Shown one piece after another: positions 55,367-64,000 of a DNA stretch of 64,000 nucleotides. Origin of the DNA: Blastomyces gilchristii SLH14081 (lineage: Eukaryota > Ascomycota > Eurotiomycetes > Onygenales > Ajellomycetaceae); assembly GCF_000003855.2 (NCBI RefSeq), contig NW_003101680.1, positions 1,622,976 to 1,686,975 of the forward strand. Reading direction: 5' to 3'. The notes below the pieces were generated by a model. That model was not told where the DNA came from. It saw only the letters and a list, made by a program, of their open reading frames with translations, and made no database searches. Position 1 is the first letter of the stretch. The number at the start of each line of letters is the position of its first letter. A program made the position numbers and the translations under genes.

Positions 55367-57550
55367 CTAAACACCTCCAAACGAGTCGAGTAAATCATGT
55401 AGTTGGGTTGAGATATCGCGCGGCCATTCGAGATCAGCGAAAATCATCGTAGAATTTTGTGTCAACAATATTTCGATCAGGGGACTCGTCTGGATCGTGG
55501 CAAACGGGAAAAAGTCCATGACATTTATAAGTGTGCCGGTTGCAAGATCGGCTAATTCGGATAATGAGTTGGTGGGTCGCACGTCCATGGCGTGTGTTGG
55601 GGACCGCTCTTCGGAGACGAGGAATTTATTACTCGCGCGAAGGCGGTCGAGTTCCTGGTCTAGTATGTTTGCAGACGGCCACATTTTGGCCATCTCCTTT
55701 AGGGCGATTTTAAGAAGGGCGATATGGTTGTCCGCAGTTTCAGTCAGGGTTGGTATTCGACGTGCATGTAACAGTGCTAAGATCGCAACAGCGATGTGCC
55801 ACCCCGCCATACCTTGGAGAAACGAAATGGATCCCCGGGCTAAAAGGTCTTCGAAAATACGGGCAACGCAGGACGCAGAAAGGACAGCAGTGGTATATGC
55901 TTTGGGGAGCGGCTGGGAGGACTTTGTGAGGTAGAGAAGAGTTATTGTCGTGAGGTAGGGTAAATGTAGTTGGTGCACATCCCGGTTGAATGGAGTTGTG
56001 CGATTAGTTGCGATGGGTAAGCGCAAAGCTTCAGGTAGGGACTGAACCCAGTCAACCAAATGCCTAGCTAAATATCCCGGAAATTGTGTCGTTTCGGTTC
56101 TTTGCAACAGATATTTTGCAACTTTGCCAACATGGTGGGAAAGTCGAACCCAATATATGAAAATTTGCGCTCGGAAATGGTCCTTTGGTTCTGGAAAATC
56201 TTCCAGTGACGGTTCCCTGACATTGCAGTCCAAAGGGTCAATTATACAAGGCCTGCCCTGACATATACTTGTTAGGCGTTCTCTTGCCTGCGGGATTCGT
56301 TAGCTGATAAATTCGGTCATATTGAGCATATTCTTAGCTTACAAACAATGTCCACCAAATTCGTCGCCGCAAACCTGGAGATTCATTTGGTCGCATAACT
56401 TGCCCGGGCTTTGGCTCTCTGTGTATGCCGATTTGCTGTGCTAACCTGATGGCAACACCTGTCCACCACCATACGGTATCGAGGCTGGGGCTATTCGGGG
56501 CCGAACCCCACCAATAAAATAGCAGGAGCGCTTTCATGCAAGTTATCGGATTACTTTCATGGTTCCCATTAAAGAGTGCTTTCGCACGGTTATAGTACAC
56601 AATCGGAGGGACATGCTGTAGAACTGATGGCTGTATTCGGCTTCCAAGAAGAGCCAATGCTTGATTGAAGAGGACAGAACGGGACTCCTCTTGCTCTGGG
56701 AAGAGGATAGAGCTGTCGAGAATGGGACACCACGGATAGCAATACTGAAAATAAGTGTCCATGAAACTTTCTTGCAGTGCCGGGGGAGGTAAATCCATAG
56801 GTTGTAACCCCGTTTGAGCTGAACCCAGCTGATTCATCGCAGCGGAGTTATCTAGCATCTGTGGAAAACTTGATTCGCTAGAATACAAGGAATTCTGGGC
56901 ATGCCCGCTATCGTGAGTCTTCACAGGTAACGAGGCCGTCCGGGCTGACAGAAGCTGGGAGGTTGATTGGCGAATGCCTTCTGGCGTACTTGGATACGAG
57001 AGTTGCTGCCTCCCAACTCCCCCCGAGAAGTAAGAAGTGCTTTCTGTGACCATTCGGTCATCTGGCACTACCAGCTGAGCAGATGGTTCAGCCTTAACCT
57101 GAACCAAGCCCTGATTGCTCAGTGTCGAATTAGAAGTGGGGTCGTATGGCAAAGAAACAATGGGCAATGAATCAACCGCGTCAGGATCGTCTAGGCTTCC
57201 ATGCCGGATGGAAGCCCGATTACCTGCGCCGCGTTTGGATGGACGAATGCTTAAAAACAGGTCAATATGTGAAAATTTAATCACCCCCGCAGAAAATTCA
57301 TGATACATACCGGCATTCATACCCAGCAACTTCGCATCTTGAGCATCTCGGAGATTCGCACTCGGAATTATTGATTTGGAGGTCACATTTGATCTATGAT
57401 GCCGGTTAACACACATAGACCCAGGTTGCTCAGTTTAATTGCACCGGTTACCTTTTTTTCATGGCAACGAAGGCAGACAAGGCGGGCACGCTTATTGCCT
57501 CGAGGCCCTCTGCGGACCTTGGGCTGGGGTTCTGGTGTTTGGGAAGCCAT
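55367..57550 (-). CDS. Zn2Cys6 transcription factor with Fungal_trans domain
   Basis: Four exons, 57550-57452, 57393-57311, 57249-56343 and 56287-55367, encode 669 residues. The zinc cluster is split by intron 1: CLRCHEKK, then IKCDLQINNSECESPRCSRC ending at GYEC (Cys 26, 29, 36, 50, 53, 60; an extra Cys45 lies in the loop). A basic linker (RIRPSKRGAGNRASIR) and a Ser/Pro/Gln-rich region lead to the fungal regulator domain, with YFQYCYPWCPILD, LLFYWWGSAPNSPSLDTVWW, GLRRRIWWTLF and, in exon 4, ARERLTSICQGRPCIIDPLD. This RERL...GRP.I.D arrangement is typical of the fungal-specific transcription factor domain, as in cutinase-type regulators. Splice phases agree throughout. It shares a 348-bp promoter with BUD22. 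Target unknown. Confidence 0.9.
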
Positions 57551-57898
57551 GTCAGGCGTTGTTGGAGTTATGAGATGCTCGTGTATGATTGCCGATGCAC
57601 CATTTTTATATCCACAGCTCGCCTGCGGACCGTTAGCCGTTTTGCTGCTAAAGCGCGTTCGTTAACTTACGAGATGCCGAGTTTGATGTTCCCACTGTCC
57701 CGATTTAGAAGGAGAATAGCCGCTTGGCCCAACTACCGCGCTGACTCAGCAACATTTCACGTGATTCTCGCCAAAATTCATTTTGCTTCAAACCTCGAAG
57801 CTGTTCAATGAGCGAAAATGTTGCAGCTATTTCATTGTTTGTGCGCAGCAGAACGCGCAAACTACGGTGCTGAGGAGTAACTATATACAAGCACTAAC
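57551..57898. promoter_or_regulatory. Shared divergent promoter, Zn2Cys6 gene / BUD22
   Basis: 348 bp between opposed start codons. It contains TGACTCA at 57742-57748 and the palindromic E-box TCACGTGA at 57757-57764, both about 135-155 bp upstream of the BUD22 ATG. That position is plausible for factor binding; function is inferred. Confidence 0.45.
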
Positions 57899-59263
57899 AT
57901 GTCAAAACGGAAACGAGGTGACTATGAGAAGTCAGACATATCCAACCCGGATGATAGGAGACTGGGAATTCAAAGCACCCGCCTCGAGCAGAAGATTGAG
58001 CATGGCTGTCAACTAATACACCGAGCTCTCAAAACCGCCCGTGGTTTTGAACGTCAGAAGCTAGGACGTCGCCAAAAGACAGCTACAGAGACGAATGAAA
58101 CGGCTCAGCTATCGCGAATAGAGGAGGAAATTCAAGCATTAAAGGTAGAGTCTACATTCTCGTTTGTGCTGTTCTGCCGAACTATATATAATTCGATCTT
58201 GAGTTGACAATTGTAGGGGTTGGATTTGGGGGTTACTGCGGAACGGCACTTGCTCAAGCATCTTGCAAAGACAAAACGGATTGCAGAATCACCAGCATTT
58301 TCGAGAGTGGCGGCGAGGAAGCCCCTCCCCGAAGGTCCAAAAAACGGACCTGAAGCGAACGTCGTAGCCCGTTTGTTCAAATCAAACCCTGTGAGAGACG
58401 TCTTACCGGGTATTTTGAGCGGAATACGGCAAATATTAGGCCTTGGTGATGGAGTACTTGTTGAGAAAAGCAGGACGCGCGAGACCACTCCGCCGATAAC
58501 CAAACGGTTGAGCGCAGTGGAGGAGGAATCGAGATCTAACCGTCAGCAAGCCAATGGCCATGAAAATGATTTGGCAATGGAAGACGCAGATATGGAGCAA
58601 TATAATGCCCGACTGGCATCTTCTTCAGAGTCGGAATCAGGATCGGACGAGGAGGGGGGGCGAGACAACGATAATGGTTTCCGTCGTAATTCGGCAAGAT
58701 ATGAACCGTCCCTTTCACCAACCCCTTCTACCGGGTCATCGGCCTCTATATCGAAAACCAAAACCAAACCTTCTAAATCGAATAATAAGAACCCAGAAAC
58801 AACATTCCTTCCTTCTCTCACTCTGGGCGGCTACTGGTCAGGATCTGAATCCGCCGACGAAGACGCCGCCGCAGCGGGAATTCAACCGAGGAAAAATAGG
58901 ATGGGCCAACAGGCTAGGAGGAAACTATGGGAAAAGAAATTTGGTTCAGGGGCTAACCATCTTAAAAACCAACCACCGGAGAAGGAAAAATCGCGTGATA
59001 GTGGATGGGATATGCGGAAAGGGGCTACAGCTCGTGATAAGATGAGAGGGAGGCGTGGGAGGGGAGGGTTTGCAGGGGGCATGTCTTCTCGAAGGGCCAA
59101 AGTCGATCGGGTTGCGCAAGCCCCGAATCCGAACTTCGAACAACTTAGGCCTCGCCCAGCCCCGGATCAGAAGCCTCTGCATCCTTCCTGGGAGGCTGCT
59201 AAGAAAGCCAAGGAGCAGAAGAGCAATGCTGCTTTCCAGGGTAAGAAGGTCGTATTCGACTGA
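57899..59263 (+). CDS. BUD22: BUD22-family ribosomal small-subunit assembly factor
   Basis: Two exons, 57899-58144 and 58217-59263, encode 430 residues; the 72-nt intron has a GTAGAG donor. The N-terminal part is helical and basic (RLEQKIEHGCQLIHRALKTA). The middle is acidic and Ser-rich (ASSSESESGSDEEGG), typical of nucleolar proteins. The C-terminal signature is that of BUD22/SRFBP1: PSLTLGGYWSGSESADED, KNRMGQQARRKLWEKKFG, NHLK and LHPSWEAAKKAKEQ. An RGG-like GRRGRGG stretch lies between. In yeast the family is needed for 18S rRNA maturation and 40S biogenesis in the nucleolus. The length fits fungal members. Confidence 0.92.
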
Positions 59264-60614
59264 ATCCTCTATGAAAGGCACCGAGAAGCTGCGCTACGCG
59301 AAGAGTCTCTTGCATCATAAACTGATTGCATTGCTTTTGCATGTGCTCTTAATCGTTTACCATTTTTCTACAGAATGACTACCAATATACACCATATAAC
59401 CGAGCAATTTCGTTTTACAACGTTACTGGATCTGATATTTGAGTTGGTGCCATGGCCTGCCTTTGTGATATTTATCTCTAGCGTTTCTCATTTTCCAATA
59501 TCCAGAGCTGCCCCGTACGTAACCTTTGTAGGAATAGTGGTATCACATATTCCATATTCTTCAAATTTCACACCCAATCAGTGTTTGCGTGGTCTAGTCC
59601 TCCTATCGCAAACCGTAGCCTATAGTTTGTATTGTTACAACAGTAGGAGCGAACTTCACACATATCTCAATCATAGATCAATCGACAAGTAGAAGTGGGA
59701 ATGCAGAAGCTGAAACATAACGTGGAGATTATGATTACAAAGCGGAGTAATTTGGGCGGGTTGGATCAAAACTTAAGAACTATTTTTAAACCTCTTTCTT
59801 GCCCGAATCATTTCGACAACAGCTCATGCCAATTGGAATGGTCGTTGATTGGTGCCCAACCCACGAATTACTTCGGCCCCAGCGCAGTTTCTGGAGACAA
59901 GTTGTCTTTGCCAGGCTCCATGATCAGGCCACTTCGCTCGGCTGGTTTCGGGGCCCACAGTACTACCACTGTATTGTGACGCCAGGGAGCAGAAATGTGA
60001 GCCGGCTGCACATTGACGACCGAAGAGTTCCAGCTGCAATACGGAGTGCTGCAATGTGTTTATTCGCCAGTTGTCCACCAGTAATGGTAGCTAACTGGCA
60101 CTGGCGCTAACTGTTCTCTCGATCTTGTGCGTTTTTTCACACAAGGGGCAGATGACGCCGATTCCTATTCTCGTGTCCGTCTCGGCTTGAATTCGAATCC
60201 CTTCCGCCGGAACGGTCTGGCCGTTACCAACTTGCACAGAACCGGGCAAAACGGCAGCAAAATGACTGAAAATTTGGTTCCACTAAGATGTGCCATATCA
60301 TATGGCAAAAAGTGGCGGGCGGATGGCCTCTTTTGCTATAAAACGATTGGCGCTCTCCAATTGAGGGGCAGGCGTACACGTCGCCCTGCATCTATGGGAT
60401 AATACACACCGTCAGTTCTGGAGCAGCCTTCTTCGTATTGCCATATTCTTGGGCGCATCTCTTCTCTTTGTAATCGATATCGTTTGACCTCACGATCCGC
60501 CTCCCGTGGTTCTGCTTGGCTACATAAATTCACTTCTCAGATTGAAACAAGTATCGCTACCAAATTGTCGAACCTACCTCATGAAGTAGATACTGAAACA
60601 TCCAAGTAGACATA
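59264..60614. other. Intergenic region, 1.35 kb
   Basis: BUD22 3' flank followed by the promoter region of the coiled-coil gene. A few short frames without coding character. No RNA gene recognised. Confidence 0.5.
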
Positions 60615-62594
60615 ATGTCTCCTCCCAGTCCCTTCAGGCAGCGCGACAGCTTTTCCATATCAAATCGTCCCAGATCACCTGCTCCACCATTTATCCAGGC
60701 ACCCCGCCAAGATGGAGACGATAGTTACCCATCGAAGTTCTTGTATAAATGGATCGAGAGTGACCGCCCGAGACTCAGTCGCCCTATTTCCAGCTATGCT
60801 GGCACCAAGAATGAGCAGATTCACCGAGAGGCCGGCAATAACAAACGGGAAAACAAGCTACATCTAGAGCAAACCCTAATGCATAAAGAGTTTCACATCG
60901 AGGCGTTACGAGGGCAGATACGGAAGTTGGTCAGCGAAAACACATCGGAGTGCTCCCAATTGAACGACAAGATCAATGAACTCCAAGCGCAATTAGCTTC
61001 GCTTCGAACAAAGTTACAGATTAGTGAGAACAACCTGGAAAGTGCAGATAAAGCTAGAGCTGAACTGGAAGAAGAAGTAAAAAGGTTAAGAGAAGCTTAT
61101 GTGGAAAAGTCGGAGGCTCTTGAAACCCATCAGAAAGAACTATTGGAACAGATCAAAGGGTTTCATCGAGCGCTTGCGGAAAAATCTAAAGCTCTAGAAC
61201 TTCATGAAAGGGAACGAAGGGAAGAGGTCAAAGAGCTACAACGAAGGCTAGCAGAACGATCCAAAGCTCTTGAATCTCACCAACAGGAACGAGATGAAGA
61301 GATCAAAGATCTACAACGAAAACTGGCAGACAAATCCGGAGTTCTAGAATCTTATCAACGAGAACGAGATGAGGAGATCAAAGAGCTACAACGAAAGCTG
61401 GCAGAAGGATCTAAAGCTCTAGAATCTTACCGACGAGAACGAGATGAAGAAGTCAAAGAGCTACAACGAAAGCTCCCGGAAAAATCAAAAGCGCTAGAAT
61501 TGGAAAAACGTACACGAGAAGAAGAGGTCCAAGAGCTACGGCGAAAACTGATGGAACAAGTTAAGGCCCTAGAATATCACAAACAGGAACAACAGGAATA
61601 TGCCAGAGAGCTACACCAACAGCTGGCGGAAACGTCTGAAGCTCTAGAACGCCATGAGAAAGAGAGGGAGGAAGAGCTAAAGGAAGTACGACGAACTTTC
61701 ACGGAACGGATTGGAGCTCTGGAATGCCTCAAGCAAAAGCTGGAGGAGGAGGCTGAACAGTTACGGCAAAGCTTTGCAGTGGAATCCGGATCACTACAGA
61801 GTCAGAATCGGGAGCTGGAAGAAGAATCAAAATGGTTGCAACAGGCTGTTGCAGAAAGGACTGAAGCTCTTGAAGCGCTCGAGCAGGAGCGGGAGGCAGA
61901 GATTCGGCTACTGGAACGAAACCTTGTGGACAGATCTGAAACTCTTCAACTCCACCAGCAACAACTCGAGGAAATCTCAGTATGGCAAGAAGCTGCCATG
62001 GAAAGTTCTGAAGTTCTGAAAGTTCGTGAACAGGAGCAAGCGAACGAGGTTAACAATCTCCGAGTTGCCGTGGCGGAGAAGTCTAAGGCTCTAGAAGAGC
62101 TCGAGCAAGCTAAAACGGAAGCTCTCGCCGCACAAAAATTGGAACTCGAGGCATATTTCCGAAATATCAAGATAGAAGATGATCGAGCGGCCAATGAACG
62201 GCTAGAGGAACGGGAGAAGGCACTAATTGCTCAATTTAACGAGAAACACCGCATAGAGCTGGAAACCCTTCAAGCATCGTTTGCAGCAGAGCTCCAACAC
62301 GTCCAAAAAGCACACGCGGCCGCTGTTCACGAATTCGTTACCAGGCTAGATTCTGTTGCCGAGAAAGGAAGAGACGACAACCAATTCATCGCATTACTGG
62401 ATGGGAAACTCAGTCGAAACCGAAGTAAAGGAACGACAGCAACAACAACAACGACAGGAAAGGAGAAAAGTGTGAGCCACATTCGCGCACTATGTAGGGA
62501 GATTTTCCATGTGGGCAAGTCCAGAGCCAGGAACAGTTCTAGCGAACGTAGCAGAACGCCAGATTCTCGCCCGGATTCTGGCGTTGATTGTTAG
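60615..62594 (+). CDS. Long coiled-coil protein built of 25-residue repeats
   Basis: One exon, 659 residues. Residues 1-70 are Pro/Ser/Arg-rich. From about 80 to 590 the chain is charged, Glu/Lys/Leu-rich and helical. Residues 161 to about 484 form at least 13 repeats of 25 residues with consensus close to KLAEKSKALESHQRERDEEI followed by KELQR. The last about 60 residues are polar, with a Thr run (TTATTTTTT) and an Arg/Ser-rich tail. I recognise no named family; matches to myosin tail, SMC or golgin proteins would be expected from composition alone. A structural or scaffolding role is the obvious inference. Single-exon structure and the repeats suggest expansion by tandem duplication. Confidence 0.8.
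   Translation: MSPPSPFRQRDSFSISNRPRSPAPPFIQAPRQDGDDSYPSKFLYKWIESDRPRLSRPISSYAGTKNEQIHREAGNNKRENKLHLEQTLMHKEFHIEALRGQIRKLVSENTSECSQLNDKINELQAQLASLRTKLQISENNLESADKARAELEEEVKRLREAYVEKSEALETHQKELLEQIKGFHRALAEKSKALELHERERREEVKELQRRLAERSKALESHQQERDEEIKDLQRKLADKSGVLESYQRERDEEIKELQRKLAEGSKALESYRRERDEEVKELQRKLPEKSKALELEKRTREEEVQELRRKLMEQVKALEYHKQEQQEYARELHQQLAETSEALERHEKEREEELKEVRRTFTERIGALECLKQKLEEEAEQLRQSFAVESGSLQSQNRELEEESKWLQQAVAERTEALEALEQEREAEIRLLERNLVDRSETLQLHQQQLEEISVWQEAAMESSEVLKVREQEQANEVNNLRVAVAEKSKALEELEQAKTEALAAQKLELEAYFRNIKIEDDRAANERLEEREKALIAQFNEKHRIELETLQASFAAELQHVQKAHAAAVHEFVTRLDSVAEKGRDDNQFIALLDGKLSRNRSKGTTATTTTTGKEKSVSHIRALCREIFHVGKSRARNSSSERSRTPDSRPDSGVDC
61095..62066 (+). repeat. 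Tandem 75-bp coding repeats, 13 units
   Basis: Unit starts fall exactly every 75 bp at 61095, 61170, 61245, 61320, 61395, 61470, 61545, 61620, 61695, 61770, 61845, 61920 and 61995. The thirteenth is 72 bp, and a fourteenth, weaker unit follows at 62067. Units 3 to 6 are nearly identical over about 40 bp at DNA level, so they are the youngest. Confidence 0.85.
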
Positions 62595-63943
62595 CGTAAC
62601 TCCAAGTACAAATATCTCGGATCAGACATGATTTCTTCCTCTTTTTTCGGCTTGATGGCGTTTTACCAGGTGTGCGGGATTGCTTCATATTTAGGCGAAC
62701 GGGATACGGCGTGTGGACGGTAGAACATGGGATTTCTACTTCTTACTTTGGTTTGAATATATCCCGATTCTCTCTCAGTTGGAATTTTCGTTGCGTGTCG
62801 TCGGTCCACAGCTAGCAAATTTATGACTTGATTGTTCTCTATATCTTCTCATGGACATTCTTAACAGGCGCAGCCGTTTCTGGAGATGAGCGAGGCATGT
62901 CATATATTGGTTTAAATGAAATGAATCGATCTCCACTCGTATGTACTGGTATGCGAACGTGGTAGCTGATAACACACCAACAGCATCTTTGCTTCATCGC
63001 TTCCACAGCGCAATTTCAACGCTTTGGGTTACTAAAATTCCTATTCTCCACTCAAGTTGTGAGTCCCTAATCGCACTATCATTGTTCGAACAGTATATCC
63101 TTTACAACTCTCAACGTTTATTAGAGGAGCACGGATTGAAAATTGAAAAAAGCCTCTTGACCATAGTGGCCAGGCCCAACAACGGCCCCTTGCCTGGAGG
63201 TCCTTGTAACTACCAGATAGCAGCTTACGAATCCCACTACTCTACTCTGTAGATGCCCATTCCTTGAACTCTGGCGAGTTCGGATCAGCACCATAAAGGA
63301 CTCTATACATGCCAAACGCTTCCATCTTCAAGGGAGGTGTTGATGTGGTGGACTTTCATATTTCATAGCTTCCCTATGGAAGCGGAAACACTCCGATCTC
63401 AATCACAGAGGCTCATATACCAGATATCGGACCGCGCTGGATATGACTTTATAGAGTCAGCTCGTTCTAGTTGTAACATTAGAGCCGTCAAGATGTTATT
63501 AATCATGAAACGGTTCGCTGGTCCTATTAGCACAGACATGAAGCGATCCAGTCACGGTCATCACGGTTTTGTTGCGACGACACCAGACCTGGTAACCTTG
63601 GAGGTTGACGGAAATGTTAGGAGAATAGTCAGCACTCATGCGAGGCTGTCTGAGTTTGTAGTGGACTGGGCTTAGTTACTTGCAGTTTAAATTAAAGGAG
63701 ATATAATGCCTTGAACGGCATCAATTAGGGCTTCGCGGGCACGTGGGCCCAAAATTGCGTCGGACAATCGTTTGCCCCGCCAAAGCTTCAACCCCATCGA
63801 TTTTCTACCCCTCGACAATTGCGAATCTTCAGCTGCGCCATTTCTCAAAACTGTTTTCGATAACCACTAACATATTCATTTCTCATCTCCCGCCTGTGGG
63901 AGCTTTGTATACGTTAAACAATTCCCAGAAATTAAAGAAAATA
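62595..63943. other. Intergenic region, 1.35 kb
   Basis: 3' flank of the coiled-coil gene and promoter of the gene starting at 63944. A CACGTG lies at 63740-63745, about 200 bp before that start. Short frames at 62941-63252 and 63337-63675 show no known domain. Confidence 0.45.
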
Positions 63944-63971
63944 ATGGCAGCCCTCGCAGAAACATACAATG
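63944..63971 (+). CDS. First exon of a gene cut by the window edge
   Basis: An ATG in good context (AAAATAATGGCA) opens MAALAETYN, and the exon ends at a strong donor, G|GTACGT at 63972. The rest lies beyond the window, so no product can be named. The CACGTG and CT-rich sequence upstream fit a promoter. Confidence 0.5.
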
Positions 63972-64000
63972 GTACGTAGGGCTCGGCGGAGCTATGCGCT

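Noticed and set aside
55367..59263. Regulator plus BUD22 as part of a secondary-metabolite cluster with the membrane protein at 51.9-53.2 kb
   Set aside because: No synthase, terpene cyclase, P450 or transporter is present in the window, and the neighbours are housekeeping genes.
1..64000. tRNA, rRNA, CRISPR arrays, LTRs or terminal inverted repeats of transposons
   Set aside because: Reading for B-box-like GGTTCGA sequences, repeated spacers and long direct or inverted repeats gave no candidate; the only repeats are homopolymers, microsatellites, two short tandem arrays and the coding repeat.

Overview
The window is nuclear DNA of a filamentous ascomycete, most likely a eurotiomycete and perhaps Onygenales. 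This rests on short GT-AG introns (about 43-135 nt) with CTAAC/CTAAT-type branch sites, Zn2Cys6 regulators, pyrimidine-rich promoters, a fungal BTB protein, a long fungal-style NOT4 and a domesticated fungal reverse transcriptase gene. The order assignment is inference. I saw no tRNA, rRNA, CRISPR array, intact transposon or plasmid/viral element.

Layout. 0.7-3.7 kb (minus): an intact-looking rvt gene, a single-copy cellular reverse transcriptase-related gene, with one suspicious frame change near its 3' end. 3.7-8.3 kb: gene-poor. 8.3-10.9 kb (plus): secreted M28B glutamate carboxypeptidase with six exons, one intron being GC-AG. 12.9-14.1 kb (minus): BTB protein. 14.1-18.7 kb: gene-poor. 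18.7-20.2 kb (minus): KpsF/GutQ-like SIS protein. 21.5-22.5 kb (minus): COQ5. 25.9-27.8 kb (plus): Zn2Cys6 regulator beside long T and A homopolymers. 29.9-30.6 kb (plus): single-pass membrane protein. 31.9-32.9 kb (minus): secreted endonuclease/exonuclease/phosphatase protein. 34.1-36.3 kb: AT-rich stretch with decayed, unrecognised coding relics. 38.0-38.9 kb (plus): secreted Pro/Ser/Thr- and Leu-rich protein. 39.6-40.8 kb (plus): FAD amino-acid oxidase pseudogene. 41.3-42.9 kb (plus): branched-chain 2-oxoacid dehydrogenase E1 alpha. 44.2-50.1 kb (minus): NOT4, probably with a long C-terminal exon. 50.6-51.6 kb (plus): complex I 30-kDa subunit. 51.9-53.2 kb (minus): polytopic membrane protein. 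55.4-57.6 kb (minus): second Zn2Cys6 regulator. 57.9-59.3 kb (plus): BUD22. 60.6-62.6 kb (plus): coiled-coil protein built from 25-residue repeats. The first exon of a further gene lies at the right edge.

How the genes relate. This is a mosaic of independent housekeeping genes, not a biosynthetic cluster. Three act in mitochondria (COQ5, complex I subunit, BCKDH E1 alpha), two in RNA metabolism (NOT4, BUD22), and two are secreted hydrolases. Two divergent pairs probably share promoters: NOT4 with the complex I subunit (497 bp), and the second regulator with BUD22 (348 bp). The most notable item is rvt, a reverse transcriptase-related gene kept as an ordinary cellular gene. Next come the NOT4 3' structure, the 25-residue repeat protein and the decayed coding block at 34-36 kb.
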